Source of the DNA: Tenacibaculum singaporense
Lineage (GTDB): Bacteria; Bacteroidota; Bacteroidia; Flavobacteriales; Flavobacteriaceae
Direction of reading: 5' to 3'
DNA length: 64,000 bases
Assembly (NCBI RefSeq): GCF_003867015.1
Contig: NZ_CP032548.1
Location: 310,001-374,000, forward strand
Within the stretch, counting starts at the first letter, position 1, and every line of letters begins with the position of its first letter. The notes below the pieces were generated by a model that had not been told where the DNA came from, ran no database searches, and was given only the letters and a program-made list of their open reading frames with translations. The translations under genes were made by a program, and so were the position numbers. Below are positions 1 through 7,928 of this stretch, piece after piece.

Positions 1-1
1 A

Positions 2-832
2 GCACAGGCTTTAACAGGAGACTACCAAGGAAAGTTAGTACAAATTGAAGGTGTACAGTTCAAAGACAACACTAAAAATTATGACGGTAGTAATCAGATA
101 ATTTCTGAATGTGACGGAGATGAATTAACAACATATGTTAGACCTCAAGCTACATTTGCTAACAACCCTGTGAGTGACAAAAGAGGAACTATTACAGGAG
201 TAATGTCTGACTTTAATGGAGTTCAAATCTATTTAAGAAATGAAAGCGATGTAAACTTTACAGAAGACTATACTACTTGTGGTGGAGGTGGTAGTGGTAC
301 TACCAATACTATTTTCTTTTCAGAATTAGCAGACCCTAACAATAATGCTAATGCTAGGTTTATAGAGTTATATAATTCTGGAACTGATGCCATAGATTTA
401 ACAGGATGGATAATTAGAAGATATACTAATGATGCTACTTCATCAACATCTTCAATTGACTTATCTGGTCAAACTATTGCTGCTGGAAGTACTTTTGTGA
501 TTGCAAAAAATGCTACAGAATTTTCAAGTGTATATGGTGTTACTGCTGACATGGAGTCTACTTCTGCAGCAGCAGATTCTAACGGAGATGATCAATTAGA
601 GCTAGTAGATCCAAGCGGAACTGTAATTGATATTTTCGGAATTATTGGAGAAGATGGATCAGGAACAAATCACGAATTTGAAGATGGTAGAGCTAATCGT
701 AAAGCTTCAGTAACACAAGGAAACCCAACATATACATTCTCAGAATGGGATATATGGAATGACACTGGTGCAGCTGGTACAACTAACGCTCCTCAAGATG
801 CTCCAGGAGCATTCACACCTAAAGTAAGATAA
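2..832 (+). CDS. DUF5689 / lamin-tail domain surface protein (5'-partial)
   Basis: The reading frame is already open at base 2 and ends with TAA at 832, so the start lies outside the window; an internal ATG at 191 or the GTG at 170 would cut a domain and is not believed. The first ~95 visible residues (with YDGSNQIISECDGDELTTYV) resemble the tail of the OB-like DUF5689 domain of Bacteroidota surface proteins. After a Gly/Thr linker (CGGGGSGTTNT) comes a lamin-tail (LTD) fold of about 135 residues, with the family signatures FSELADPNNN, ARFIELYN and DLTGWIIRRY. Such proteins are exported and surface-bound; the ligand or substrate is unknown. No T9SS sorting domain is seen at the end (…GAFTPKVR). 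Confidence 0.8.
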   Translation, partial: AQALTGDYQGKLVQIEGVQFKDNTKNYDGSNQIISECDGDELTTYVRPQATFANNPVSDKRGTITGVMSDFNGVQIYLRNESDVNFTEDYTTCGGGGSGTTNTIFFSELADPNNNANARFIELYNSGTDAIDLTGWIIRRYTNDATSSTSSIDLSGQTIAAGSTFVIAKNATEFSSVYGVTADMESTSAAADSNGDDQLELVDPSGTVIDIFGIIGEDGSGTNHEFEDGRANRKASVTQGNPTYTFSEWDIWNDTGAAGTTNAPQDAPGAFTPKVR

Positions 833-855
833 ATTATCTTTCAATAAAAACTCAA

Positions 856-881
856 AAGCCCAAGGTTTAAACCTTGGGCTT
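856..881. terminator. Bidirectional intrinsic terminator
   Basis: A perfect 13-bp palindrome AAGCCCAAGGTTT/AAACCTTGGGCTT, followed by T-rich DNA on the plus strand and preceded by A-rich DNA, sits between two convergent genes and can serve both. Confidence 0.9.
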
Positions 882-901
882 TTTTTATTTTCTTTTTAAA
901 A

Positions 902-2983
902 TTACTTTTTAACTAATTGTTTAGTATACATTTTTCCTGTGTCTTCTAAAGACACAAAATAAATTCCTGCTGATAATTTTGAAACATCTATATTACTATT
1001 TCTAGAGCTCATTTTTACTTTTGTAAGCAACCTTCCGTTAGCATTATAAATAGCAACTTCTTTATTTTTCCACAACTCATTATTTACTTGTAAAACTATA
1101 GAATTTCCTTCGATAGGGTTAGGTGAAAAGACAATTACATCTTTATCATTTACTAAAACTTGCCTTACATTTAAATTATCGGTTTTAGCACTACCACAGT
1201 TTCCAATATTATTCCATCCACTTGAAGTTCTCTCATACAAAACATTAAAATAAACAACCTTATCACCAACCTGATAGTTTTGGGAAGAATCATATTGAGG
1301 TACCCCATCACAAATATTTGTACTCGTTCCTCCATCTCCTTCTATAATATTTATAGTATAATCTTCAACCTCACCATAATCAAACGAACCACAAGAAGAA
1401 GGAGTATTATTGTATCGCATAGACACTCTTATTCTTGTGACACCTAATTTTGCAGTAGTAGGTACAGTAAAGCTTCCATTAACTGAATTATCAGTAGAAG
1501 CACTTTTAACCCACACTTGCTCTCCGTTATCTTCAAAATCAGAATCCTGATTATAATCAATCCAAACAGTATATCCTTCTTTATAAACTGTACCTGTCCA
1601 TTTTGGAGTAACGGTAATTGTGTTGGAACTCCCTTGTTCTAAATCAGTAGAAATACTAGTAAAATCTTGATATCCATTTGTAGCTCCTGAATTATTATTA
1701 ATTGACCCAAGTGTTACATTCTGAATATATTCATCATTTACATTATTTCCTTTTGATTCACAATACGTTGGTACACTAACGCTTCCTTTACTTTTGGCTA
1801 CCTCAATTAAATACTCTAAACCAAGTTTGGCAAACTTTGCCGCATGCGTGGCGTTGGCAGTTGGAAACCTACTAGATGTATCGTTCACTGTATGAATATA
1901 AGGACTTGAACCATTAAAAGAAGCCTCAAAAGGAAAAGCAGCATCATATCCTTGTTGTGCCCAACTATAATGATCTGAACAACCGTAATTACATCGTGTA
2001 TAATCGTAAGTAAATTGATGACTTCCTGAAGCATTGTAATGATCCATAAGGCTAGCTAAAAAAGCATTAAGGGTACTGCTATTATAACTATCATCAGAAA
2101 TATAAACATCTTTTAGTGATCCTTTATAATTTGTCATATCAAACTGTACATAAGATAAAACATTAACGTTTCTATTCTTATAATCCTGAGCAATTTCTTT
2201 TGAACCTCTTAAACCAACTTCTTCGGCAGCAAACGCCATAAACTCTATAGTTCTTTTTGGTTCAAAATTCATTTCAAAAAGTACTCTTGCCATTTCAGTA
2301 ATTGTAGCAATACCAGAAGCATTATCATCAGCACCAGGAGCATTCGTTTCTCTTTCTGGACTAACAGAATCAATATGTCCCCCTATAATTACATATTCAT
2401 TAGGAAGATCGCTTCCTTGAATTGTCATAATCACTGAAGGCATTGTAGTACTACTGTGATTAACTATTCTAACACTAACATCAGATCTACCATTAGCCAT
2501 TGTTTCCCATTTTTGCTTCAAATCTTGAACAGCTTGCGTTGCCTTTTGAGTTGTATGATATCTAGTACCATAATTTTCAAGCTCTACAATATGATTAGCA
2601 ATATTTGTATTATTCACCAAACCTATACTTTGATTTACAAGTTGATCTTCACTAATAGTATATGATGCTCTCTGCTGATAAGCTTTTTTACTTTGAAGCT
2701 TCTGAATAGTTTGTAATGCTTCTTTTTCAGAAGATTCATAAATAAACCCCGGGCCATGAGTTAAAATCATATGATGCAATTTTTCAGCTGCATGATGACT
2801 TAACTTTACAGCACTAAAGCCATTTGTGGAGGAAAGAATCTTAATATCGGTAGGAGCTACTTTTTGAAGTTTTAGGGCGTCTTTAGTTTCAATAGTACCG
2901 TAAAACATTTTTTCTTGGCTGTAAGCATTAGAAAAACTAAGGCACAGCAATAGTAACGAAAGTAATAAATACTTTTTTTTCAT
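902..2983 (-). CDS. Secreted M28 aminopeptidase with GEVED, carbohydrate-binding-like and T9SS sorting domains
   Basis: A 693-residue zinc aminopeptidase of the Vibrio/Aeromonas leucyl aminopeptidase type. A Sec signal peptide covers residues 1-22. The M28 domain (~115-395) has the expected zinc ligands and catalytic residues: His203 (GGHIDS), Asp219 (PGADDN), Glu254/Glu255 (AAEEVG), Asp282 and His364 (YIHTVND). The CNYGC at 331-335 matches the Cys-x3-Cys disulfide of the Aeromonas enzyme. A GEVED domain follows (~425-548, DYGEVEDY), then a short CBM5/12-like segment (~562-598, YQVGDKVVYFNVLYER) and a C-terminal Por/T9SS type A sorting domain (~618-693, FSPNP…GIYFVSL). It should be exported through the T9SS, whose SprA is encoded in this window, and act on extracellular peptides. 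It is transcribed alone. Confidence 0.93.
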   Translation of the reverse strand: MKKKYLLLSLLLLCLSFSNAYSQEKMFYGTIETKDALKLQKVAPTDIKILSSTNGFSAVKLSHHAAEKLHHMILTHGPGFIYESSEKEALQTIQKLQSKKAYQQRASYTISEDQLVNQSIGLVNNTNIANHIVELENYGTRYHTTQKATQAVQDLKQKWETMANGRSDVSVRIVNHSSTTMPSVIMTIQGSDLPNEYVIIGGHIDSVSPERETNAPGADDNASGIATITEMARVLFEMNFEPKRTIEFMAFAAEEVGLRGSKEIAQDYKNRNVNVLSYVQFDMTNYKGSLKDVYISDDSYNSSTLNAFLASLMDHYNASGSHQFTYDYTRCNYGCSDHYSWAQQGYDAAFPFEASFNGSSPYIHTVNDTSSRFPTANATHAAKFAKLGLEYLIEVAKSKGSVSVPTYCESKGNNVNDEYIQNVTLGSINNNSGATNGYQDFTSISTDLEQGSSNTITVTPKWTGTVYKEGYTVWIDYNQDSDFEDNGEQVWVKSASTDNSVNGSFTVPTTAKLGVTRIRVSMRYNNTPSSCGSFDYGEVEDYTINIIEGDGGTSTNICDGVPQYDSSQNYQVGDKVVYFNVLYERTSSGWNNIGNCGSAKTDNLNVRQVLVNDKDVIVFSPNPIEGNSIVLQVNNELWKNKEVAIYNANGRLLTKVKMSSRNSNIDVSKLSAGIYFVSLEDTGKMYTKQLVKK

Positions 2984-3178
2984 TTTTGAAGGGTATTAAT
3001 GTTAATTATAAATTTTCTGTAAGTTATTAAAAATTAACATTATAACATCAAAATATTTTAAACCTCCAATTTAATCCCTAATCAATTTTTAAAAATTTAT
3101 TCGCTCTAACACTCAAGAATTTTGGTGGTATGTTTTATTTTTTTCGCATCTTTATATGAGCATAAACTTTCATTATTA

Positions 3179-4063
3179 ATGTATTCAGAACATAGAATAA
3201 CCAGAGCCTTTAAAAAAGCAAAAAAACTTCCTTTACATAAAGAATCTAAATACATTTTATTTTCTGATTGTCATAGGGGTGATAACAGTTTTGCTGATGA
3301 TTTTGCTCGTAATAGAAAAATATACCACTATGCTTTATCTCAATATTTTCAAAAAGAATTTACCTATATAGAATTAGGAGATGGTGATGAGCTTTGGGAA
3401 AATAAGTTTGAAACTATTTTTAATGCTAATAAAGACATATACCTATTACTCCAAAAATTTCATCAAAAAAATAAATTACATTTTATCTGGGGAAACCATG
3501 ATATGGATTACAAAAAACCTAAAAATGTAACAAAAAACCTAAGTACTTATTTTGATACTATTGATGGAGAAGAAAAAGAGTTAATGCCAAATGCTTCTTT
3601 TTCTGAAGCAATTAAACTAGTACAAAATAATGGTAAATCTATCCTCTTACTCCACGGCCATCAAGCAGATTGGTTTAATTATACTTTTTGGAGGTTTAGT
3701 AGATTTTTAGTTCGTGTTTTATGGCGACCATTACAAATACACGGAGTTAAAGACCCCACAAGTCCCGCTCAAAACTTTAAAGGATTAATAAGAGTAGAAC
3801 GTCGTTTAGAAAAATGGATTAAAAATAACAACAACCAAATGATTATTACAGGGCATACACACCGTCCTAGGTTTCCATCAAAAAACGCACTTCCTCATTT
3901 TAATGATGGTAGTTGCGTACATCCAAGATGTATTACTGGTTTAGAAATTGAAAACAATGAAATCACTCTTATTAAATGGCATGTAGTAACTAACGAAGAT
4001 GGCACCATGCAAATTACAAGAACTATTCTTGAAGGCCCCAAAAAAATAACTAACTATATTTAA
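3179..4063 (+). CDS. Calcineurin-like metallophosphoesterase
   Basis: A 294-residue phosphoesterase with the full metal-binding set: Asp30-x-His32 (SDCH), GDGD at 67-70, GNHD at 105-108, His159/His161 (LLHGHQ) and GHTH at 225-228. It resembles LpxH/UshA-like hydrolases of UDP-diacylglucosamine or related phosphoesters, but substrate cannot be read from the sequence. The frame is open to a TTG at 3122, which would add 19 hydrophobic residues; the ATG at 3179 is preferred because homologues begin near the RxTRAF segment. No signal peptide follows from that start, so a cytoplasmic or membrane-peripheral enzyme is likely. It stands upstream of the phosphate-uptake genes but with 267 bases between, including a terminator and promoter signals. 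Confidence 0.85.
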   Translation: MYSEHRITRAFKKAKKLPLHKESKYILFSDCHRGDNSFADDFARNRKIYHYALSQYFQKEFTYIELGDGDELWENKFETIFNANKDIYLLLQKFHQKNKLHFIWGNHDMDYKKPKNVTKNLSTYFDTIDGEEKELMPNASFSEAIKLVQNNGKSILLLHGHQADWFNYTFWRFSRFLVRVLWRPLQIHGVKDPTSPAQNFKGLIRVERRLEKWIKNNNNQMIITGHTHRPRFPSKNALPHFNDGSCVHPRCITGLEIENNEITLIKWHVVTNEDGTMQITRTILEGPKKITNYI

Positions 4064-4099
4064 TCTCGTAACTTTTTGTTAACCCAAACCCTACACTGC

Positions 4100-4127
4100 A
4101 TAACAGTTTATTAAATTACACTTAATA
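4100..4127 (+). promoter_or_regulatory. Pho-box-like tandem hexamers before the candidate sRNA
   Basis: Three hexamers, ATAACA (4100-4105), TTAAAT (4111-4116) and TTAATA (4122-4127), recur at exactly 11 bp, the spacing of PhoP/PhoB direct repeats (Bacillus PhoP consensus TT(A/T/C)ACA with ~5-bp spacers). The last two end 39 and 28 nt before the G of the -7 element at 4148-4155. The hexamers here are degenerate, so this site alone would be weak. Confidence 0.4.
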
Positions 4128-4147
4128 CTGACGTTAAGAAAAGTGAA

Positions 4148-4155
4148 TACTTTTG
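4148..4155 (+). promoter_or_regulatory. -7 promoter element for the candidate sRNA
   Basis: TACTTTTG fits the Bacteroidota -7 consensus TAnnTTTG. Start of transcription would be near 4159-4160, exactly where a CACCTC/GAGGTG hairpin begins. Confidence 0.5.
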
Positions 4156-4191
4156 AGTCACCTCAACTTAGAGGTGTACAGTCATTATAAA

Positions 4192-4208
4192 TTTATTAGT
4201 TTTTGTCG
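4192..4208 (+). repeat. Left arm of 17-bp perfect inverted repeat
   Basis: TTTATTAGTTTTTGTCG; its exact inverse complement is at 4305-4321, 96 bases downstream. Confidence 0.9.
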
Positions 4209-4230
4209 ACTATTTATTTGACTTACTATA

Positions 4231-4258
4231 AACTGCCTTATTTTTAAGGCAGTTTTTT
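4231..4258 (+). terminator. Intrinsic terminator upstream of the phosphate porin
   Basis: Stem AACTGCCTTA/TAAGGCAGTT with a TTTT loop and a T-run to 4258. It ends either the metallophosphoesterase transcript or the candidate sRNA. Confidence 0.85.
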
Positions 4259-4284
4259 AATATTAGGTTAACACTAAGTTAACA
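4257..4284 (+). promoter_or_regulatory. Pho-box-like tandem repeat before the phosphate porin
   Basis: TTAATA (4257-4262), TTAACA (4268-4273) and TTAACA (4279-4284) are spaced by exactly 11 bp. The last two match the PhoP hexamer consensus TT(A/T/C)ACA in full. A poorer -7-like element, GTTATTTG, lies at 4294-4301; hexamers end 39, 28 and 17 nt before its G. Its place before a phosphate porin supports a phosphate-starvation response-regulator site. Confidence 0.6.
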
Positions 4285-4304
4285 TAAGGGTTAGTTATTT
4301 GCCG

Positions 4305-4321
4305 CGACAAAAACTAATAAA
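4305..4321 (+). repeat. Right arm of 17-bp perfect inverted repeat, in the porin leader
   Basis: CGACAAAAACTAATAAA lies 9 bases before the ATG at 4331, so pairing with the left-arm RNA would cover the expected ribosome-binding region. Confidence 0.9.
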
Positions 4322-4330
4322 CAACATCTA

Positions 4331-5533
4331 ATGAACTGTAAGACAATACTTACCTCAGTAAGTATGTTTGTATTACTTTACACGCATGCACAACAAACAA
4401 ACGCACCAAAGTTTGGTAAAGGTATATTTAACCTAGTAGGAAAGGATAGTACTTGGTCTATGAATATGGGTGCTAGAATGCAATTTTTAGCAACAGCAGA
4501 ATGGGATTCTAACAAAGATGGTTTATATAACCCAACATCTTCAATGTTAGTAAGAAGAGCTCGTTTAAAATTTAAAGGATTTGCTTTTTCCCCTAAATTA
4601 AAATATAAAATGGAGCTTGGACTATCTAATAGAGATATTAGTGGAGCTTCAGAACACACAGGAAATGCACCAAGATATATTTTAGATGCTGTTTTAAAAT
4701 GGAATTTCCATCAAAACTTCGAGTTATGGTTTGGACAAACCAAACTACCAGGAAACCGTGAACGTGTTATTTCTTCAGCAAATATGCAATTAGTAGATCG
4801 TTCTTTATTGAATAAACGATTTAATATTGATAGAGATATGGGGATACAATTAAGGCATCATTTTAATTTATCTGATACATTTATCGTAAGAGAAGCTTTA
4901 GCTTTTTCACAAGGGGAAGGAAGAAACGTTACCGTAGGAAACCTTGGTGGACATCAATATACTGCTCATTTAGAGCTTTTGCCTTTTGGAAAATTTGAAG
5001 GTAAGGGAGATTATATAGGCGGGGATTTAAAGAGAGAACAAACACCTAAACTTGCTATTGGTATGAGTTATGACTTTAATAACAATGCCGTAAAAACTAG
5101 AAGTAACCAAGGTACTTATATGGTTAATGATGAAGGGTATTATCAGACAGACATTTCAACCTTTTTTATGGATGCAATGTTTAAATACAAAGGATTTTCT
5201 TTTATGGGAGAATATTCATATAGAGATGCAAAAGATCCTATTGCAAAAAACTCAGACGGAACTCTTACTGGAGAAATTGTACAAGTGGGAAGCGGTTTAA
5301 ATCTTCAGTCAGGATATTTATTTGCTAAAAACTGGGAAGTATCTGGTCGTTTCACTAATATTTCTTTAGACAAAAACATTACAGGAAAAGGGACTGAAAA
5401 TCAATACACAATAGGATTATCAAAGTACATTGTTGGTCATAAATTAAAAGTACAAACCGATATTAGCTACTTAGATATAGCAGCAGCTACAAATCAATTA
5501 ATGTATAGATTACAGGTAGATATCCACCTTTAA
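4331..5533 (+). CDS. Phosphate-selective porin (OprP/OprO type)
   Basis: A 400-residue outer-membrane beta-barrel with an N-terminal signal peptide cleaved near residue 20 (LLYTHAQQ). The opening of the mature region, FNMGAR-like (NMGARMQFLATAEW) and SSMLVRRARLKFKGF, is the hallmark of the phosphate-selective porin O/P family, and FELWFGQTKLPGNRERV follows, as in relatives. C-terminal residues alternate polar and hydrophobic and end in YRLQVDIHL, a barrel closure. It should admit phosphate or polyphosphate to the periplasm. The next gene is an inner-membrane phosphate transporter 72 bases downstream, so the pair forms an import route. The tandem Pho-like hexamers upstream suggest induction on phosphate limitation. 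Confidence 0.88.
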   Translation: MNCKTILTSVSMFVLLYTHAQQTNAPKFGKGIFNLVGKDSTWSMNMGARMQFLATAEWDSNKDGLYNPTSSMLVRRARLKFKGFAFSPKLKYKMELGLSNRDISGASEHTGNAPRYILDAVLKWNFHQNFELWFGQTKLPGNRERVISSANMQLVDRSLLNKRFNIDRDMGIQLRHHFNLSDTFIVREALAFSQGEGRNVTVGNLGGHQYTAHLELLPFGKFEGKGDYIGGDLKREQTPKLAIGMSYDFNNNAVKTRSNQGTYMVNDEGYYQTDISTFFMDAMFKYKGFSFMGEYSYRDAKDPIAKNSDGTLTGEIVQVGSGLNLQSGYLFAKNWEVSGRFTNISLDKNITGKGTENQYTIGLSKYIVGHKLKVQTDISYLDIAAATNQLMYRLQVDIHL

Positions 5534-5536
5534 ATG

Positions 5537-5553
5537 ATAACATAAACATAACA
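5537..5553 (+). promoter_or_regulatory. Pho-box-like pair before the PiT transporter
   Basis: Two identical hexamers ATAACA (5537-5542 and 5548-5553) are 11 bp apart and end 39 and 28 nt before the G of the -7 element at 5574-5581. These are the same distances as at the porin and candidate sRNA promoters. Confidence 0.5.
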
Positions 5554-5573
5554 TGAGAGCATTCTTGTGTAAC

Positions 5574-5581
5574 TAAATTTG
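5574..5581 (+). promoter_or_regulatory. -7 promoter element of the PiT transporter gene
   Basis: TAAATTTG is a full match to TAnnTTTG; predicted start of transcription is near 5585, giving a leader of about 20 nt. Confidence 0.6.
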
Positions 5582-5605
5582 CAAAACTTAATTAAAAACT
5601 AGAGA

Positions 5606-7867
5606 ATGGGAGATCCATATATTTTGATGCTAGTCGCTTTAGCTGTTTTAGCTATTGTAGACTTGGTTGTGGGAGTTAGTAACGATGCTGTTAACTTTTT
5701 AAATTCAGCAATCGGTTCAAAAGCAATTAAAGTAAGAAATATTATGATAATTGCGAGTGTTGGGGTGTTTTTTGGAGCAGTTACCTCAAGTGGTATGATG
5801 GAAGTGGCACGTAAGGGTATTTTTAACCCTAGCATGTTTATGTTCCAAGACATCATGTTTATTTTTATGGCAGTTATGATTACGGATATTTTATTGTTAG
5901 ATATCTTTAATTCATTAGGGATGCCTACCTCAACAACAGTTTCAATTGTATTTGAGTTATTAGGAGCCGCAGTTTGTGTGTCATTGATTAAAATTGCAGC
6001 TAACGACGCTCAGTCAATTTCAGACATTTGGAACTACATTAACCATAAAAAAGCTATTCAGATTATAAATGGTATTCTACTCTCTGTAGTAGTCGCTTTT
6101 TCTGTTGGAGCAATTGTACAGTTCTTTTCTCGTTTAATTTATTCGTTTAATTTTGAAAAAAGAGCTAACTATATCAATGCTTTATTTGGTGGTTTTGCTA
6201 TCACGGCTATTACATATTTTATCTTTGTTAAGGGAATGAAAGGAACTCCTTTTTATAAAGATATAAAACATTTAATTGAAGGAAATACACTTGTTATAAT
6301 TGCTGGCGGCTTTGTTTTTTGGAGTGCTATATCTCAAGTATTAATCCAATTTTTTAAAGTCAATATCTTAAAATTGATTATTGGTGTAGGTACCTTCTCT
6401 TTGGCAATGGCCTTTTCTGGTAACGATTTAGTAAACTTTATTGGTGTACCAATTGCTGCTTGGAACTCATACCAAGCTTGGGAAGTATCTGGTGTTGCTC
6501 CTGATGCATTCTCTATGGGGATTTTAGCGAAAAAAGTACCTTCTAACGTATGGTTATTATTATTAGCAGGAGCAGTAATGGTTGTCACTTTATGGACTTC
6601 TAGCAAAGCGAGAAATGTAATTAAGACAGGTATCGATTTATCTCGTCAAGGTGACGGACATGAAAAATTTCAACCAAACCCATTATCAAGAGTTGTAGTA
6701 AGAAGTGCTATGGGTATAAATGCTGTTGTTAGCTTTATTGTACCTAAGAAAACGTTAGCCTTTATAGATTCTAAGTTTCAAAAACCTGTAATTGAACTAC
6801 CAAAAGACAAAACTTATGAAATGCCTGCTTTCGATTTAGTAAGAGCATCTGTAAACTTAATTGTTGCTGGTATTTTAATTTCTATTGCAACTTCAATGAA
6901 GTTACCATTATCAACTACTTATGTAACATTTATGGTAGCTATGGGTACCTCTTTAGCTGATAGAGCTTGGGGACGTGAAAGTGCTGTTTATAGAGTTGCT
7001 GGTGTAATTAATGTTATTGGAGGATGGTTCTTAACAGCCATTACAGCTTTCTTAACTGCAGCTTTAGTTGCTTACTTAATTAGCTGGGATATGGTAATGA
7101 TTCCTGTATTGTTATTAGTGGTTGCTCTTTTAATTGCAAGAAACACATTACAACACAGAAAAAAATCTAAAGAAGAGAAGAAACAAGTACATATGGAAAG
7201 AGCAGAATTAATCACTATTAACGGTGTGATTGAAGAAAGCTCAGATCATATTGCTGGTGTTGCTAATCGCATTAATAAATTATATTCAAGCGTTGTAAAA
7301 GACCTTGCTACTCACGATTTAGTAAAATTACGTAAAACTGATAAGCACGTTACCAAACTAAACGATGAAATTGACAGTTTAAAAGACGGTGTATTCTATT
7401 TTATTAAATCATTAGATGACACTTCGGTACAAGCAAGTAGATTCTATATTTTAATTTTAGGTTATTTACAAGACGTTGCACAATCTATTAGCTATATTTC
7501 TAGAGCTACATACAAGCACGTTAACAACAACCATAAGAACCTTAAAAAAGGACAAATTAAAGATCTTAAAAGTATTGACAATACACTTTCTAAGTTATTA
7601 GATGATATTGCTAATACATTTGAAAATAGAAGCTTTGATAATTTAGAACATATTATTAACGAAAAGAAAGAGTTATTAAAGGATGTATCTAAATCTATTG
7701 AAAAGCAAGTAGACCGCATTAGAACAGACGAAACAAGTCCAAAGAATACTACACTATACTTTAGTATTTTAATTGAGACACAAGATTTAGTATCTGGGTT
7801 AATGAGCTTACTAGAAACCTATGAAGAGTTTCATATCAGCACCAAGACAGCTGAGATAGAAGCTTAA
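5606..7867 (+). CDS. PiT-family inorganic phosphate transporter with C-terminal PhoU-like domain
   Basis: A 753-residue inner-membrane permease. Residues 1-~515 carry at least ten hydrophobic segments and the two PiT signature repeats: GVSNDAVNFLNSAIGSKA (~24-41), in place of GANDVANAFGT, and SGNDLVNFIG (~271-280). The rest (~530-753) is a soluble helical PhoU-like domain (ERAELITINGVIEESSDHIAG), which is a common fusion in Bacteroidota PiT proteins and probably couples transport to phosphate signalling. It takes up phosphate with H+ or Na+ after entry through the porin encoded upstream. It has its own predicted promoter (5574-5581) and terminator (7875-7906). Confidence 0.93.
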   Translation: MGDPYILMLVALAVLAIVDLVVGVSNDAVNFLNSAIGSKAIKVRNIMIIASVGVFFGAVTSSGMMEVARKGIFNPSMFMFQDIMFIFMAVMITDILLLDIFNSLGMPTSTTVSIVFELLGAAVCVSLIKIAANDAQSISDIWNYINHKKAIQIINGILLSVVVAFSVGAIVQFFSRLIYSFNFEKRANYINALFGGFAITAITYFIFVKGMKGTPFYKDIKHLIEGNTLVIIAGGFVFWSAISQVLIQFFKVNILKLIIGVGTFSLAMAFSGNDLVNFIGVPIAAWNSYQAWEVSGVAPDAFSMGILAKKVPSNVWLLLLAGAVMVVTLWTSSKARNVIKTGIDLSRQGDGHEKFQPNPLSRVVVRSAMGINAVVSFIVPKKTLAFIDSKFQKPVIELPKDKTYEMPAFDLVRASVNLIVAGILISIATSMKLPLSTTYVTFMVAMGTSLADRAWGRESAVYRVAGVINVIGGWFLTAITAFLTAALVAYLISWDMVMIPVLLLVVALLIARNTLQHRKKSKEEKKQVHMERAELITINGVIEESSDHIAGVANRINKLYSSVVKDLATHDLVKLRKTDKHVTKLNDEIDSLKDGVFYFIKSLDDTSVQASRFYILILGYLQDVAQSISYISRATYKHVNNNHKNLKKGQIKDLKSIDNTLSKLLDDIANTFENRSFDNLEHIINEKKELLKDVSKSIEKQVDRIRTDETSPKNTTLYFSILIETQDLVSGLMSLLETYEEFHISTKTAEIEA

Positions 7868-7874
7868 TCAAATA

Positions 7875-7906
7875 AAAAAGCCGAGTTAATTAACTCGGCT
7901 TTTTTA
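7875..7906. terminator. Bidirectional intrinsic terminator
   Basis: Perfect palindrome around GCCGAGTTAATTAACTCGGC with A- and T-runs; lies between convergent genes. Confidence 0.93.
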
Positions 7907-7928
7907 TTTCTTATCTATATAATAATAA

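Larger units (their letters stand above)
4159..4258 (+). ncRNA. Candidate small RNA, possibly phosphate-regulated and antisense to the porin leader
   Basis: Predicted from layout only. In order: a -7 element ending at 4155; a 5' hairpin CACCTC-AACTTA-GAGGTG (4159-4176); an A/T-rich unstructured middle that holds the 17-mer TTTATTAGTTTTTGTCG (4192-4208); and an intrinsic terminator with a 10-bp stem (4231-4254) and T-run. The 17-mer is the exact reverse complement of 4305-4321, the segment just before the start codon of the porin at 4331. As RNA, the two could pair over 17 bp. A sub-segment, UAGUUUUU, is also complementary to AAAAACTA at 5594-5601, just before the PiT start codon. The alternative is that this is only the 3' UTR of the upstream gene plus an unrelated inverted repeat. 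Confidence 0.45.

Noticed and set aside
3034..3047. TTAACA…ATAACA pair upstream of the metallophosphoesterase as a Pho box
   Set aside because: The spacing is 8 bp instead of 11, and no -7 element lies at the right distance.
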